A stretch of DNA of 59,959 nucleotides from Desulfuromonadales bacterium (GCA_030145195.1 JAQYVY010000020.1:1-59959); one strand, 5' to 3'; shown: positions 1 through 11,706, numbered from the stretch's first letter. Numbers and translations are program-made. The notes: generated by a model from the sequence alone, not told the origin.

Positions 1-881
1 TTCGCACCGACAATCGCCTTGTTCGGTTGCACAACGATCCCGGTGATGGTCGAAAGTAACCGACTGGCCGTGTAAATGTGCTCCGTATGGATGTTGTTGT
101 CATAAGGCATGATATCGCGCCGTGTCCGCAGCGCCATGACGACCTCTTCCAGTGAGCAGTTGCCAGCGCGCTCACCGATACCATTTATAGTACATTCAAC
201 CTGCCCGGCTCCAGCCTGAATCGCCGCCAGAGAGTTGGCGACCGCCAGACCGAGGTCATTGTGACAATGAACAGACAAAACCGTCTTGTCGATATTCGGC
301 ACATTGTCCTTCAAATATTTGATGATGTTGAAAAACTCAAAAGGAATCGCATAGCCGACCGTATCTGGGATATTGACGGTCGTCGCTCCGGCATCAATAA
401 CCGCCTCAACCATCTCGGCAAGAAAGTCCAAGCGGGTGCGTACCGCATCTTCACAAGAGAACTCCACGTTGGAGGTGTAAGATGCCGCATGTTTGACGGC
501 CTTGACAGCTGTTGCCAGGACCTTCGCGGGCGCCATTTGCAGTTTACGCTCCATGTGAATGTCAGAAGTGGCAATAAAGGTATGGATCCGGCCACGCTCT
601 CCGGCGTACTTCAGCGCATCCCAGGCGCGATCAATGTCCATGACGCTAGCTCGGCAAAGACCCGCGATCTCAGGGCCCTTGATCGTCTGGGCCACCCTCT
701 TCACCGCCTCGAAATCACCATCTGAAGCAATCGGGAAGCCTGCTTCGATCACATCGACATTCAGTTTCTCAAGTTGAGTGGCAATTCGCAATTTCTCTTC
801 GATGTTCATGCTGGCACCAGGAGATTGCTCACCGTCACGTAAAGTTGTATCAAAAATCTTAATGGTCTTATTCTTACTCAT
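1..881 (-). CDS. leuA: 2-isopropylmalate synthase (3' part outside window)
   Basis: First committed step of leucine synthesis: condenses 2-oxoisovalerate with acetyl-CoA in the cytoplasm. The translated N-terminal 293 residues start [22 protein letters not shown], the DmpG/HMGL-like TIM-barrel signature (DTTLRDGEQ). They include the metal-binding HCHND motif and the NGIGERAGN segment before the window ends, so the C-terminal LeuA regulatory domain lies outside. The start ATG (881-879) follows AGGAG on the minus strand. The gene is read behind a leucine T-box RNA and its own promoter, downstream of pssA. Assignment to LeuA rather than citramalate synthase rests on the HMGL motifs and the leucine specifier of the T-box. 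Confidence 0.95.
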   Translation of the reverse strand, partial: MSKNKTIKIFDTTLRDGEQSPGASMNIEEKLRIATQLEKLNVDVIEAGFPIASDGDFEAVKRVAQTIKGPEIAGLCRASVMDIDRAWDALKYAGERGRIHTFIATSDIHMERKLQMAPAKVLATAVKAVKHAASYTSNVEFSCEDAVRTRLDFLAEMVEAVIDAGATTVNIPDTVGYAIPFEFFNIIKYLKDNVPNIDKTVLSVHCHNDLGLAVANSLAAIQAGAGQVECTINGIGERAGNCSLEEVVMALRTRRDIMPYDNNIHTEHIYTASRLLSTITGIVVQPNKAIVGA

Positions 882-1045
882 CACGAACTCCTAAAGGTCA
901 GTGTGGGATTGCGATTGACTGGGACAGTTCCGTGCCGACAGCCATATTTTTTGTTCTCTTACCCGACAACCAAACTAGATCCACTAGGTCAGATTCCACA
1001 GAACCACCCCCTTTTCCTCAATTGACTCGCAGTAGAAACGTCTCC

Positions 1046-1300
1046 AAAAATAAAAAAACCCCCACCCCATATCAGGGGCGAGAGCTTACGCTTCGCGGTA
1101 CCACCCTGTTCCAATCCCGATATTTCCGGAATCCTTGATTTTCCAATAACGCTGGATCGCGGCAAAAGCTACTGGGGCTAACAGCCTGTTCGCGTTCGCG
1201 GCTCCGAGGCGAGTTCGAATCTTCCTGTACCGGTTCACAGCAACCACCGGCTCTCTGAAAACAGGGAATAGATTCTACTACTCCTCATCACTGCCTTTAA
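1046..1300 (-). ncRNA. T-box leader riboswitch, leucine type, upstream of leuA
   Basis: On the minus strand the 14-nt T-box AGGGTGGTACCGCG lies at 1107-1094. It is followed at once by a GC-rich hairpin and a run of seven T (about 1080-1046), the terminator conformation. Stem I lies upstream (about 1300-1205): it has the GATGAGGAGTAGTA bulge region and an apical part around GAGCCGGTGGTTGCTGTGAACCGG. In the specifier loop GAACTCGCC, the triplet CTC at 1213-1211 is a leucine codon, matching leuA downstream. Expected behaviour: uncharged tRNA-Leu favours antitermination. The T-box call is firm; the exact specifier position is inferred by analogy. Confidence 0.9.
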
Positions 1301-1312
1301 GAATATTCATTA

Positions 1313-1341
1313 AGTAAACAGACATTTCAGCACAATGTCAA
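1313..1341 (-). promoter_or_regulatory. Probable sigma-70 promoter of the T-box/leuA transcript
   Basis: Minus strand TTGACA (1341-1336), 17-nt spacer, TTTACT (1318-1313). It sits between the pssA stop and the T-box, so leuA can be transcribed independently of the ilv-psd-pssA genes. Confidence 0.6.
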
Positions 1342-1365
1342 GATACCTGGTTTATTTTTCTCTCT

Positions 1366-2169
1366 TTATGGCGATTCCTCGACCGCATCAGAGTCAGACC
1401 GAACCCCACCTTCGACCTCACTTGCGCCCTTCTTTCGACGAATTCGTCGTAAAACAGAGGTCACTAGACCTGAGGCTGCATAAACCGAGGCCAGAGCAAA
1501 CAGCATGATCTCAGGCTGAGCAACAATCACAATGATGAAAAAAATTGCCAGCACGAGAAAACTGAATGGCTGCCTCTTAACCAACTCTGGATCCTTAAAA
1601 GAGTTGTATCGATGATTACTAACCATAAGGTAAGCCAGCACATAGATCAACAACAGGACCGAGACCTTTTTAATATCACCGGAACCACCGAGGTGATAGA
1701 AAATCAGGACACAGGAGGAAACCAGCCCCGCCGCAGCAGGGATCGGCAAGCCGACAAAACGTTTTGACTCTACGGTGTCTACCTGGACATTGAATCTGGC
1801 GAGGCGAAGCGCACCGCATACGACATAAACAAAAGCCGCCAGCCAACCGAGTTTACCAAAAGACTTGAGCGCCCAAGAATACATCAATAGTCCGGGAGCC
1901 ACACCGAAAGCAACCAAATCAGCCAAGGAGTCGTACTCAACTCCAAACTGGCTAGTAGTACCGGTCATACGGGCAACCTTACCGTCGAGGGTATCAAATA
2001 CTACGGAGATAAGGATGAACCAGGCGGCCAGCTCATAGTCGCCGTTCATCGTGGCAACAATCCCGTAGAAACCGGCAAACAGGCTACCGGTAGTCACCAG
2101 ATTCGGCAGGAGGTAAACGCCACGCTTCAGACTCTCACGACGACCGTATGAACCTCCACTTTGACTCAT
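1366..2169 (-). CDS. pssA: CDP-diacylglycerol--serine O-phosphatidyltransferase
   Basis: Inner-membrane enzyme joining CDP-diacylglycerol and serine to phosphatidylserine, the precursor of phosphatidylethanolamine. The 267-aa protein has the CDP-alcohol phosphotransferase signature D-x2-D-G-x2-A-R-x8-G-x3-D-x3-D (DTLDGKVAR...GVEYDSLAD, about residues 59-84) and several hydrophobic segments typical of the PssA type II family. It overlaps psd by 4 bp, so the two consecutive steps are translationally coupled. The C-terminal tail (about 25 residues) is charged and probably not part of the fold. Placement between ilvC and leuA is the arrangement seen in Geobacter relatives. Confidence 0.95.
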   Translation of the reverse strand: MSQSGGSYGRRESLKRGVYLLPNLVTTGSLFAGFYGIVATMNGDYELAAWFILISVVFDTLDGKVARMTGTTSQFGVEYDSLADLVAFGVAPGLLMYSWALKSFGKLGWLAAFVYVVCGALRLARFNVQVDTVESKRFVGLPIPAAAGLVSSCVLIFYHLGGSGDIKKVSVLLLIYVLAYLMVSNHRYNSFKDPELVKRQPFSFLVLAIFFIIVIVAQPEIMLFALASVYAASGLVTSVLRRIRRKKGASEVEGGVRSDSDAVEESP

Positions 2170-2813
2170 GGCAGAGACCCCATTACAGTTTCACCAGCGA
2201 CTGTTTTATCACCCAGCTTGGTGATGACCTCAACACCCTCGGGAAAATAGACATCGACCCGCGAGCCAAATCGGATGAGACCGTAGCGACAACCACGCTC
2301 CAGAAGATCGCCAATCACCGGATAGGTGACAATTCGTCGCGCGACCAGCCCGGCAATCTGTACACAGAGCAGTTTATAGCCGCTAGCTGTTTCGATCAGC
2401 ATTCCCGCCTGTTCATTTTCAATAGCAGCCTTATCGAGAGAAGCGTTAAAAAAACGCCCCTGATTATAAAATTGCGCCGCGACTTTGCCACTAATCGGCG
2501 TACGATTGATATGGACGTTAAAAACGTTCATAAAAATACTGACTTTGGTCACTTCTTGACCATCGAAGTAACGATCTTCCGGGACCTTGCCAACAAAGAT
2601 AACTTTGCCGTCAGCCGGGGCCACAATGGCTTTCTCATCTGCCGGTGGATGTCGATCAGGATTACGGAAGAAATAGACCGTAAAAGCGGTCAGACCGAGA
2701 CCAATGGTTGCGAGGCAAGACCAGCCAACGGCAGCACAAAAGAGAGAAATAAAGGCAAATAAGCCGATGAAAGGATAACCTTCAACGGCCACGGGCTGAT
2801 GCTGATTTTTCAT
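2166..2813 (-). CDS. psd: Phosphatidylserine decarboxylase (short form)
   Basis: Makes phosphatidylethanolamine from phosphatidylserine. At 215 aa it is the short archaeal-type proenzyme: two N-terminal hydrophobic stretches (about 12-50), the FFRNP...DRHPP segment, FMNVFNVHINR, and a C-terminal FGSRVDVYFP. The Gly-Ser pair of that last segment is the expected self-cleavage site that creates the pyruvoyl group. The gene lies 64 bp after ilvC and overlaps pssA, giving a psd-pssA pair inside the branched-chain amino acid cluster. Confidence 0.95.
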   Translation of the reverse strand: MKNQHQPVAVEGYPFIGLFAFISLFCAAVGWSCLATIGLGLTAFTVYFFRNPDRHPPADEKAIVAPADGKVIFVGKVPEDRYFDGQEVTKVSIFMNVFNVHINRTPISGKVAAQFYNQGRFFNASLDKAAIENEQAGMLIETASGYKLLCVQIAGLVARRIVTYPVIGDLLERGCRYGLIRFGSRVDVYFPEGVEVITKLGDKTVAGETVMGSLP

Positions 2814-2877
2814 GGGTAAATGACGCCTTTTGATTAATTAAGCTGAGGCATGATGCCCCCGCTACAGGATGAGTTAA

Positions 2878-3891
<1,014 letters not shown>

Positions 3892-3953
3892 CTATTTCTT
3901 CCTGCGGACACTTTATGCATTAGCATGAAATGTCAATTATATATCACAACAGA

Positions 3954-3990
3954 GCGGGCCATGCCAGATTTATATCCCGACATGGCCCGC
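3954..3990. other. Intergenic hairpin between ilvH and ilvC
   Basis: Perfect 10-bp inverted repeat GCGGGCCATG / CATGGCCCGC with a 17-nt loop. No T-run follows on the minus strand, so it is more likely an RNA-processing, stability or attenuating structure than a simple terminator. A TTGACA-like element (minus, about 3936-3931) downstream of it could be an internal ilvC promoter. Confidence 0.5.
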
Positions 3991-4022
3991 CTTAAATGTA
4001 GCGACAACAGGCTCTGCTCCCG

Positions 4023-4517
4023 TCAGTTTCCCTTCCAGCCCTTTGGCCCACGACCAAGAACAACCGGCCCGGACCGCACCAGTTCCTTGATCCCCATAGG
4101 GCGTAAAAGATCAAGAATGGCATTGACCTTGACCGGCGATCCAGTCACTTCAACCGTATAACATTTTGGAGTAACATCGACTATCTTGCCGCGAAAAATA
4201 TCGCAGATACGCAAGATTTCTGCACGGGTTGTCTCTTCCGCGGTGACCTTGATCAGAGCCATTTCTCGCTCGATAAAGTCCTCGCCGGTAAAATCGATGA
4301 CCTTGATTGTGTCGATCAGCTTGTTGAGTTGTTTGTTGACCTGCTCGATAATACGATCGTCACCACTGGTGACAATTGTCATACGCGAAAGAGTCGGGTC
4401 AAGCGTCGGCGCAACCGACAGACTTTCGATATTGAAGCCCCGGCCGGAGAAGAGGCCCGCGATCCGCGTCAACACCCCAAATTCATTTTCCACCAGTATC
4501 GATATAGTATGTCTCAT
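4023..4517 (-). CDS. ilvH: Acetolactate synthase small (regulatory) subunit
   Basis: Regulatory subunit that binds IlvB and confers valine feedback control. The 164-aa protein starts MRHTISILVENEFGVLTRIAGLFSGRG, the classic ACT domain, and has the second conserved half (LIKVTAEETTRAEILRICDIF, VEVTGSPVKVNAIL). Length is normal for the family. It lies 34 bp downstream of ilvB and is presumably co-transcribed. ilvH and ilvN names are used interchangeably for this single-copy type. Confidence 0.95.
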   Translation of the reverse strand: MRHTISILVENEFGVLTRIAGLFSGRGFNIESLSVAPTLDPTLSRMTIVTSGDDRIIEQVNKQLNKLIDTIKVIDFTGEDFIEREMALIKVTAEETTRAEILRICDIFRGKIVDVTPKCYTVEVTGSPVKVNAILDLLRPMGIKELVRSGPVVLGRGPKGWKGN

Positions 4518-4551
4518 GACTTATGTGTTCTCCTAAATATCTTCAACCGGC

Positions 4552-6249
4552 TCAGGAAGCCAGAACCATTTCATTAAGACCGGCGCCAGCTGGCACCATC
4601 GGCATCACGTTTTCTTCACGAGACACCTTGAATTCCATAATAACCGGGCCAGGAGTCTCGAAGGCTTTTTTAATAACAGCTTCGACCTCCTCCGGCTTGG
4701 TTGCACGCAGACCAGTGGCACCGTAAGCTTCCGCCAGCTTGGTGAAATCTATCGGCAGCTCCATACAAGTTTGACTGTAACGTTTGTCGAAGAAAAGTTG
4801 CTGCCACTGCCGGACCATGCCAAGAAAATTATTATTAAGAATAACAATCTTTACCGGCAGGCGATATTGAACCAAGGTTGCCAGTTCCTGAGAGTTCATC
4901 TGAAAGGAACCGTCACCGGAAACATCAATAACCTGGCGTTCGGGAAAGGCCGCCTGGGCTCCGAGCGCAGCCGGCAAGCCATAGCCCATAGTACCCAGGC
5001 CACCAGACGAGAGGAAGGTTCGTGGCTGGGTGAAATCAAAAAACTGGGCGGTCCACATCTGGTGCTGACCGACCTCAGTGGTCACAATGGCGTCATCGTT
5101 GGAAAGCTCACGCAATTTCTCAATCACAAACTGCGGTTTGATCTCCGTTTTTGAGTGTTTGTAGGACATCGGGTGATCTTTGCGCCAGGCCGCAATTTCT
5201 TTGAGCCATGGCTTAATCGCCTCGTTCTCCTGCACAACTTCATCCTTGTGCTCCGCAAGCTTTTTATTCATCTTTTTCAAGACATCACGCAAGTCGCCAA
5301 CGATCGGCAGATCGACTCTGACATTCTTTTTGATCGAGGTTGGGTCGACGTCGACATGGATAATTTTGGCGTGCGGCGCAAAGGTGGAGATTTTACCGGT
5401 AACCCGGTCATCAAAACGGGCACCAAGAGCGATCAGCACATCTGAATTGGTAACGGCCATATTGGCATAATAGGTCCCATGCATACCGAGCATCCCCAAA
5501 GAGAGAGGATGCCGTTTCGGAAAGCTGGCCATCCCCATCAGGGTCGTGGTTACCGGCATTTGCAGGGTTTCCGCCAGCGCCATCAATTCGGCGTGAGCAT
5601 CGGTAAGCGTCGCGCCGCCGCCAACATAGAGCACGGGCTTCTTTGCCGCCAGCATCATTTTGACGGCTTTTTCGATCATGCGCACGTTGCCGCCAAAGGT
5701 TGGTTTGTAACCACGCAGTTCGACCTTCTCTGGATACTCGAACTCGGTGATCGCCATCTGCACGTCCTTGGGCAAATCAATAACCACCGGACCGGGACGG
5801 CCGGTACGGGCAATATAAAAAGCCTGTTTGATGATACGTGCCAGGTCTTTAACATCCTTAACCAGGTAATTATGCTTGGTAATCGGTCGCGTGATACCAA
5901 TCAGATCAGCCTCCTGGAAAGCGTCGTTACCGATCAGTCCGGTCGGGACCTGGCCAGTAATAACAACCATCGGAATCGAATCCATGTAGGCGGTGGCAAT
6001 ACCGGTAATTGTATTGGTGGCACCAGGACCGCTGGTCGCAAGAGCGACTCCAACCTTACCGGTGGCACGAGCGTAACCGTCTGCCGCATGCACAGCCGCC
6101 TGCTCGTGACGTGTCAGGATATGTTTGATGGAAGAGTCCATGAGATCATCATAGATGTTGATGACGGTGCCTCCGGGATAGCCGAAGATCGTCTCAACGC
6201 CTTCCAGGAGCAGACTTTCCAGAAGAATTTTCGATCCGGTCAGTTTCAC
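4552..6249 (-). CDS. ilvB: Acetolactate synthase large (catalytic) subunit
   Basis: Thiamine-diphosphate enzyme forming acetolactate from two pyruvates, or acetohydroxybutyrate with 2-oxobutyrate. The 565-aa sequence shows the N-terminal FGYPGG...[20 protein letters not shown] segment (catalytic Glu in RHEQ, about residue 49), the central FAD/TPP domain and the C-terminal TPP motif [16 protein letters not shown]...ILNNNFLG. The C-terminus [16 protein letters not shown] is typical of biosynthetic acetohydroxyacid synthases. It sits between ilvD and ilvH. Confidence 0.97.
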   Translation of the reverse strand: MKLTGSKILLESLLLEGVETIFGYPGGTVINIYDDLMDSSIKHILTRHEQAAVHAADGYARATGKVGVALATSGPGATNTITGIATAYMDSIPMVVITGQVPTGLIGNDAFQEADLIGITRPITKHNYLVKDVKDLARIIKQAFYIARTGRPGPVVIDLPKDVQMAITEFEYPEKVELRGYKPTFGGNVRMIEKAVKMMLAAKKPVLYVGGGATLTDAHAELMALAETLQMPVTTTLMGMASFPKRHPLSLGMLGMHGTYYANMAVTNSDVLIALGARFDDRVTGKISTFAPHAKIIHVDVDPTSIKKNVRVDLPIVGDLRDVLKKMNKKLAEHKDEVVQENEAIKPWLKEIAAWRKDHPMSYKHSKTEIKPQFVIEKLRELSNDDAIVTTEVGQHQMWTAQFFDFTQPRTFLSSGGLGTMGYGLPAALGAQAAFPERQVIDVSGDGSFQMNSQELATLVQYRLPVKIVILNNNFLGMVRQWQQLFFDKRYSQTCMELPIDFTKLAEAYGATGLRATKPEEVEAVIKKAFETPGPVIMEFKVSREENVMPMVPAGAGLNEMVLAS

Positions 6250-6309
6250 TTTTTTCTCCTCATATAAATAATTTATTCAGCACTCATCGCACAGAACTCA
6301 GCACTGAGT

Positions 6310-7977
6310 TTAAGCCTCACAGATTGCACCTGTATTGGCTGAGGTGACCACCTTGGCATAACGTGCCAGCCAGCCGGTCTTAATTTTCGGTTCAGGTGCC
6401 TGCCAGGCTTCTTTACGCTTCACCAGTTCCGCCTCGTCGACCAGCAGCTCAAGCTTACGGTTGGGGATGTCGAGTACAATTTTGTCGCCATCCTCCACCA
6501 AAGCAATCGGCCCACCCACAGCGGCTTCTGGAGAGATATGGCCAACACATGGCCCCCTGGTGCCGCCGGAGAAACGCCCGTCGGTGATCAGAGCTACACT
6601 GTCGCCCAGACCGAGGCCCATAAGGGTCGCAGTCGGGGCAAGCATCTCCCGCATCCCGGGACCGCCTTTGGGTCCCTCGTAACGAATCACCACAATATCA
6701 CCAGCAACGACTTGCCCACCCATCAGGGCCTCCATGGCACCTTCTTCGGAGTTAAAGCATCGCGCTCGACCTTCAAAGGTCATCATCTGCTCTGATACAC
6801 CAGATTGTTTAACCACAGAACCAAGCGGAGCAAGGTTGCCGAATAAGACGGCTAACCCACCCTCGGCACGGATCGGGCTGTCAACGGGATGTACAACCTC
6901 TTCGTCAACGGAGGCAATGCTCGCCACAATTTGCTTAATGGTCGGCCCGGTTAAAGTCGGGTTGTCATTGATCAGGTCACGCAATTGATAGAGCACCGCG
7001 GCCACACCACCGGCAGTATCAAGGTCTTCCATGAAGTGTTTGCCGCCAGGATTCATCGACGCCAACTGCGGGGTCTCACGACCCAGACGATCAAATTCCT
7101 CCAAGGGCAACTCTACCCCGGCCTCACGAGCAATAGAGAGCAGGTGCAAGACCGTATTGCTGGAACCGCCCAGAGCAAGATCGACCCGAATCGCATTTTC
7201 GAAGGCTTCGCGAGTCATAATTTGTCGAGGGGTGATATTCTCACGCACCAGGCTGACAATCCGCTCACCACTAGCAAAAGCGATGCGCCGCTTCAGCGAC
7301 GAAACAGCCAGAGCCGTACCACATCCGACCAAACTCATACCAAGGGTCTCGGTCAGAATCGCCATGGTATTTGCAGTGAAAAGCCCTTGACAAGAACCTG
7401 CGGTTGGACAGGCTTTGTCCTCACAGGCCATCAATTCCTGTTCATCGATAACACCGGCTTTGTACTGGGCCATCGCTTCAAAGGTGTCGGTGACAAAAGA
7501 GAACTTGCGCCCTTCTCGGCCAGACCCAGTCATCATCGGCCCAGCAGTCACAACAATGCACGGAATATCCAAACGGGCTGCGGCCATCAGCATCCCGGGT
7601 GTAATCTTGTCGCAGTTGGTCAATAGTACCAGACCATCGAGACGATGAGCTTCGGCAATGGATTCAACCATGTCGGCAATCAGTTCACGTGTCGGCAGAG
7701 AATAGTGCATCCCCTTGTGACCCATAGCAATACCGTCACAGACGCCAGGGATACCGAAGATAAAAGAATATCCGCCGCCGGTGTGCACACCTTTTTCAAT
7801 GAATCGCTCAAGGTCGCGCATACCGGTGTGTCCAGGGATCAGATCGGTAAACGAAGAGGCAATACCGATAAACGGTTTGTCCATCTGATCCTGCGGAATG
7901 CCGGTCCCCTTCAGGAGTGCTCGATGAGGAGTTCTTTCAAAGCCTTGAGTAATTGCATCACTGCGCTTTTTAGCCAT
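6310..7977 (-). CDS. ilvD: Dihydroxy-acid dehydratase
   Basis: Fe-S dehydratase giving the 2-oxo acid precursors of valine and isoleucine. The 555-aa protein has the family landmarks [39 protein letters not shown] (cluster and Mg region) and [21 protein letters not shown] near the C-terminus. It is the first gene of the ilv block. A strong terminator separates it from the upstream DUF465 gene, so it needs its own promoter; TTTACC-17-TATAAA on the minus strand near 8045-8075 is a plausible but weak one. Confidence 0.97.
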   Translation of the reverse strand: MAKKRSDAITQGFERTPHRALLKGTGIPQDQMDKPFIGIASSFTDLIPGHTGMRDLERFIEKGVHTGGGYSFIFGIPGVCDGIAMGHKGMHYSLPTRELIADMVESIAEAHRLDGLVLLTNCDKITPGMLMAAARLDIPCIVVTAGPMMTGSGREGRKFSFVTDTFEAMAQYKAGVIDEQELMACEDKACPTAGSCQGLFTANTMAILTETLGMSLVGCGTALAVSSLKRRIAFASGERIVSLVRENITPRQIMTREAFENAIRVDLALGGSSNTVLHLLSIAREAGVELPLEEFDRLGRETPQLASMNPGGKHFMEDLDTAGGVAAVLYQLRDLINDNPTLTGPTIKQIVASIASVDEEVVHPVDSPIRAEGGLAVLFGNLAPLGSVVKQSGVSEQMMTFEGRARCFNSEEGAMEALMGGQVVAGDIVVIRYEGPKGGPGMREMLAPTATLMGLGLGDSVALITDGRFSGGTRGPCVGHISPEAAVGGPIALVEDGDKIVLDIPNRKLELLVDEAELVKRKEAWQAPEPKIKTGWLARYAKVVTSANTGAICEA

Positions 7978-8084
7978 TTTTGGGAGAATCTCCTAATCCT
8001 TCAAGATTTTAAAACCATGTTTGCCAACGAACAAAACATTTCATCTTTATACTCGTGGACAAGTGGCAGGTAAAGAGTAAAAGT

Positions 8085-8133
8085 AAAAAAACCGGGCCAA
8101 TCTCCCCCTTTCAAACAAGGGACAATGGCCCAG
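8085..8133 (-). terminator. Rho-independent terminator before ilvD
   Basis: Minus strand: CTGGGCCA (8133-8126) pairs with TGGCCCGG (8099-8092), with an inner CCCTT/AAGGG pairing, followed by seven T (8091-8085). It ends the short DUF465 transcript, or acts as an attenuator in front of ilvD. No leader peptide rich in Ile/Val/Leu codons was found. Confidence 0.75.
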
Positions 8134-8187
8134 AGAAAAACCAAGGGCCGTTGAATGCCAGCCCCTGTTTGCGTCAAACGGTTCTAT

Positions 8188-8412
8188 CTATACTTGGCGA
8201 AAATCCCGCAAGAGAGATTCCATCTCATCCTTGCCAGCCAATTTGAGTTTCTGAACTTTCTTCCGTTCAATATCATCCTCTTCAGAAAGAAAAGGTCTTT
8301 CATCTATTTCAAGCAATCTTTTTTCAAAGAGTACGTGTTCTTCATGCAGCTTGCGAAACCGGGGACTCTCTTCTGTCAACTGCTGGATCACGCTCAGGTC
8401 CTGTTCTGCCAT
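8188..8412 (-). CDS. YdcH/DUF465 family small protein
   Basis: A 74-aa, highly charged, helical protein: MAEQDLSVIQQLTEESPRF then LHEEHVLFEKRLLEIDERPFLSEEDDIERKKVQKLKLAGKDEM. The H-x3-L-E/D-x2-I spacing and K-K-x-K-L-x-x-K-D tail are those of the DUF465 (YdcH) family of predicted two-helix coiled-coil proteins, whose function is unknown. An excellent Shine-Dalgarno sequence (AAGGAGG, 5 nt before ATG) and a good promoter precede it, and a terminator follows, so it is a monocistronic gene between tsaB and ilvD. Confidence 0.85.
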   Translation of the reverse strand: MAEQDLSVIQQLTEESPRFRKLHEEHVLFEKRLLEIDERPFLSEEDDIERKKVQKLKLAGKDEMESLLRDFRQV

Positions 8413-8458
8413 GAGTACCTCCTTGGGTTACGATGTTTAAATGTAAACAGCTCTTAAA

Positions 8459-8487
8459 AAATAACGAACGCAAGCCGGAATTGTCAA
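8459..8487 (-). promoter_or_regulatory. Promoter of the DUF465 gene
   Basis: Minus strand TTGACA (8487-8482), 17-nt spacer, TTATTT (8464-8459), about 50 bp upstream of the ATG. Confidence 0.5.
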
Positions 8488-8520
8488 CTGGTATTACCCG
8501 TTTTTTTTTATTTTCGCTAA

Positions 8521-9219
8521 TTAGTTTCCAGAGGGGTTCCAGTTAATTTCTGCGTCCGAGGCTCTTAGATATGTCGGCGTAAGTTCCTCTGGAGAAAAAA
8601 GCCGCCCGGCCTCCCATTCCAAAACCGCCAGACAAGCAGCGGCTCCCGCCCGAGGAAGGTTCAACATTGACGGTGGGAAATGCGCCCGACCCCCCAACTG
8701 GCGGACGATCAGAGTTCTGTAGAGAGAGGCACCACTACCAACAAAAAGGGTATCCTCGGCAATACCCTCAAGCAGAGCATCAGGCCTTAAGACACGCTCG
8801 TCACTGACGGCTTGCATGCGGCCCGACTCCCATGAATACAAAGCAGCGTAAACCTCTTTCTTGCGTGCATCAAGCATGGCGCAAACCGGCAAGCGGGAGA
8901 AGGGAATTTGCATAGCGAGAGTTTGCAGTGAAGAGACACCCAACAACGGGCAACCTGTTGCCAGAGCCAAACCTTTTGCGGTCGCCAAGCCAACTCTCAA
9001 ACCGGTAAAAGAACCTGGTCCCCTGACAATACCGATAGCATCAAGATCAGATCTTTGCAGTTCGCTCTTAGCGAGAAGGTCATCCACGGCATCAAGCAAC
9101 CATTCCGTGGGGTTTTTACGGATATCCAGATTGATTTCAGCCAACAACCGCTCTCCATCGGAGAGAGCAAGGCTTCCAGCAGGGACTGCCGTTTGTATGG
9201 TTAGAAGAATCGGCGGCAC
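8521..9219 (-). CDS. tsaB: tRNA threonylcarbamoyladenosine biosynthesis protein TsaB
   Basis: Partner of TsaD/TsaE in forming t6A37 on ANN-decoding tRNAs. The 232-aa protein is an inactive ASKHA-fold paralogue of TsaD: N-terminal LLTIQTAVPAGSLALSDGERLLAEINL, the conserved GIVRGPGSFTGLRVGLATAKGLALA block (about 62-86), and the C-terminal PTYLRASDAE. It begins with GTG (9219-9217), 1 bp from the rseP stop codon, so it is the last gene of the rpsB-to-tsaB block. The GTG start is supported by the position of the conserved N-terminus. Confidence 0.93.
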   Translation of the reverse strand: MPPILLTIQTAVPAGSLALSDGERLLAEINLDIRKNPTEWLLDAVDDLLAKSELQRSDLDAIGIVRGPGSFTGLRVGLATAKGLALATGCPLLGVSSLQTLAMQIPFSRLPVCAMLDARKKEVYAALYSWESGRMQAVSDERVLRPDALLEGIAEDTLFVGSGASLYRTLIVRQLGGRAHFPPSMLNLPRAGAAACLAVLEWEAGRLFSPEELTPTYLRASDAEINWNPSGN

Positions 9220-9220
9220 G

Positions 9221-10543
9221 TCAACTTCCTATCATGCGAACGATATCATTATAAAAGGCCAACACCATCAGCATGATCAAGAGAATCAAGCCAACCTGTT
9301 GCGCCCACTCCCTGGCACGCAGTGACATTGGACGACGGAACACAACCTCAAAAAAGTAGAAGAACAGATGCCCGCCATCAAGGATCGGAATCGGCAACAG
9401 GTTTAGGATTCCCAGTTGGATGCTCAGGAAGGCCAGAATGCTCAGAATACTTGAGACATCGGTTTGCGCAGCCTGCCCAGCAATCTGCACAACGGTAATC
9501 GGCCCACCAATATTGTCCGTCGAGACATGCCCGGAAAATAGTTTCTGAATAAAGACCAACGTCAGTTCAATCAAACTAACAGTACGATCAGCCCCGGCCT
9601 TGATCGCATCCCAAAACTGGAAACGTTTGAAGACCACGACCTCCTGCGGCGCAATGCCTACGAGAAAATCGTCACGATCCTCCACTTTGCGCGGCACAAG
9701 TTCTAAGCTGAGTAGTTCCTCCCCCCGTTTGATCAGGAAGATCGTCGGATTGCCGCCAACGACTTGAATCGCATCTTTCAATTCATACCAGGAGAGAATT
9801 TCACGACCACCAATCGACAGGATGCGGTCACCTTCTTCAAGCCCGGCCTCAATCGCGGGCATTTTGGGAGCCAACCCACCGATAACAGCATCCTGAAGAG
9901 GAAGCAAACCGATCGCCTGCAATCCCTCCAATGAGCCATTGTCGGCATCCAGTACCAGTTCGGTTCGGCTACCATCGCGGTCCAGAGTAAAAACAACCGA
10001 TTCACCGGCGCTGTTAACCAAAGCCGGGCCAGTATCAGTCCAGCGCAAAACATCGGTGCCGCCAATTTTGACGATGCAGTCGCCGTTGCGGAAACCACTA
10101 TCGGCAGCTTCCGATTCCGGCAGGACGTAACCGACACAAGGAGGCTCTTCAAGGAAGGCCGGGAGATTGACACCAATCATATAGGACAAGGGTAAAATCA
10201 AGAATGGCAGAATCAGGTTCATAATCGGACCGGCGGCGACGATCGCCATGCGCCGTGAGACCGGCTGTTTGGCAAACGAGCGGTGATCCTCGGCCGGGTC
10301 GAGCTCTGAATCCTCGCCTTGATCACCCCCACCTTCACCTAGCATCTGGACATAGCCACCAAGCGGAATGGCACAAATCATATACTCGGTCTCACCATAC
10401 TGCCTAGAAACCAGCCGAGGGCCGAAACCAAGAGAGAATTTAAGAACTTTAACGCCACAAAACTTAGCGACACAGAAATGCCCCAGTTCGTGAATAAACA
10501 CCAGAACACCCAGTATGGCAATGCCTGCGGCAATGGTAATCAT
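9221..10543 (-). CDS. rseP: Site-2 intramembrane zinc metalloprotease RseP
   Basis: M50 family membrane protease that performs the second cleavage of anti-sigma factors and clears signal peptides. The HELGH zinc motif lies in the first membrane segment (residues 18-22). The second motif, [13 protein letters not shown], is in the C-terminal half. Two PDZ domains lie between (about 115-210 and 210-295; for example [12 protein letters not shown]). Its 440 aa match the two-PDZ form. It overlaps dxr by 4 bp and precedes tsaB; the dxr-rseP pairing is common across bacteria. Confidence 0.95.
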   Translation of the reverse strand: MITIAAGIAILGVLVFIHELGHFCVAKFCGVKVLKFSLGFGPRLVSRQYGETEYMICAIPLGGYVQMLGEGGGDQGEDSELDPAEDHRSFAKQPVSRRMAIVAAGPIMNLILPFLILPLSYMIGVNLPAFLEEPPCVGYVLPESEAADSGFRNGDCIVKIGGTDVLRWTDTGPALVNSAGESVVFTLDRDGSRTELVLDADNGSLEGLQAIGLLPLQDAVIGGLAPKMPAIEAGLEEGDRILSIGGREILSWYELKDAIQVVGGNPTIFLIKRGEELLSLELVPRKVEDRDDFLVGIAPQEVVVFKRFQFWDAIKAGADRTVSLIELTLVFIQKLFSGHVSTDNIGGPITVVQIAGQAAQTDVSSILSILAFLSIQLGILNLLPIPILDGGHLFFYFFEVVFRRPMSLRAREWAQQVGLILLIMLMVLAFYNDIVRMIGS

Positions 10544-11706
10544 GCGTGCAAATCTCCTTGACTGACAATTGTATGTGCCGCCTGACGCGCCCAGGAATCG
10601 GCCGCCAACACCAACTCCAAGCTGTCTGCCGACCCGACCTCATGTTGCGCCACAACATTCTCAATAATATACGGAATGCCGAGAAAATTAATTTGCCCCT
10701 GCAAAAAAGCCTCGACAGCAATCTCGTTGGCAGCATTCAGGACCGCCGGAGCGGTCCCGCCTCGACGAATAGCATCGTAAGCAAAATCAAGACAGGGGAA
10801 ACGCTGACTATCCGGTTCTGAGAAATGCAGTTGACCCAACCGACAGAGATCAAGCGGCGGCAGATCAAGCGGCATCCTTTCTGGATAAGACAGGGCATAG
10901 GCAATCGGAGTCTTCATGTCTGGGATCCCCAACTGGGCGATAACTGCACCATCAACGTACTCGACCATAGAATGGACAATGCTCTCTGGATGAATGTGTA
11001 CAGCGATCCTGTCAACCGACAAATTAAAAAGCCAATGCGCTTCAATGATTTCAAGGCCCTTGTTCATCATGGTAGCCGAATCAATAGTGATCTTACGCCC
11101 CATGTCCCAGTTCGGGTGAGCCAAGGCATCTGCGGGTGTCACCTGCCGAAGTCCGTCCATGGACATGTTACGGAAAGGTCCTCCCGAAGCGGTCAGGATC
11201 AAACGCTTGACATCCTCTTTACGATGGCCTTCAAGAGACTGGAAGATTGCCGAATGTTCACTATCAACCGGGAAAAGCCGCCCGCCGGATTGCGCAACCG
11301 AACGCATAACCAGCTCCCCGGCCGCAACCAGAGTCTCCTTGTTAGCCAAGGCGACATCTTTACCGGCGTTTATCGCTGCCAGAGTCGGCTCAAGTCCAGC
11401 GGCACCAACAATAGCCGAAACCACCATCGCGGCGTCGTTTTCGACAGCGCAAGCGACCACGCCATCGGTACCATACAAAATACGCGGACCGGAAGAACCG
11501 ACCCGCGCCTGCAACTGCTTTGCATCTTCCTGATCAGCGACCGCCACCATCTCCGGATGAAAAGAGGCAATCTGCTTTTCAAGCAACGAAAGATTTCGAC
11601 CTGCAGTCAAAGCGACAACCTGAAAATGCTCCGAGTGGGCGGCAACGATCTCCAGAGTGCTTACACCGATGGAACCGGTGGAACCGAGAATCGTCAGACG
11701 TTTCAT
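10540..11706 (-). CDS. dxr: 1-deoxy-D-xylulose 5-phosphate reductoisomerase
   Basis: Commits deoxyxylulose phosphate to the MEP isoprenoid pathway, which feeds the undecaprenyl carrier made by UppS nearby. The 388-aa protein has the NADPH motif [17 protein letters not shown] at its N-terminus, the metal/substrate segment [25 protein letters not shown] and [11 protein letters not shown]. Start and stop overlap cdsA and rseP by 4 bp each, indicating one tightly coupled transcript. Confidence 0.97.
   Translation of the reverse strand: MKRLTILGSTGSIGVSTLEIVAAHSEHFQVVALTAGRNLSLLEKQIASFHPEMVAVADQEDAKQLQARVGSSGPRILYGTDGVVACAVENDAAMVVSAIVGAAGLEPTLAAINAGKDVALANKETLVAAGELVMRSVAQSGGRLFPVDSEHSAIFQSLEGHRKEDVKRLILTASGGPFRNMSMDGLRQVTPADALAHPNWDMGRKITIDSATMMNKGLEIIEAHWLFNLSVDRIAVHIHPESIVHSMVEYVDGAVIAQLGIPDMKTPIAYALSYPERMPLDLPPLDLCRLGQLHFSEPDSQRFPCLDFAYDAIRRGGTAPAVLNAANEIAVEAFLQGQINFLGIPYIIENVVAQHEVGSADSLELVLAADSWARQAAHTIVSQGDLHA

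Noticed and set aside
1-260. Plus-strand frames across the leuA region
   Set aside because: They are antisense to a clearly conserved LeuA sequence.
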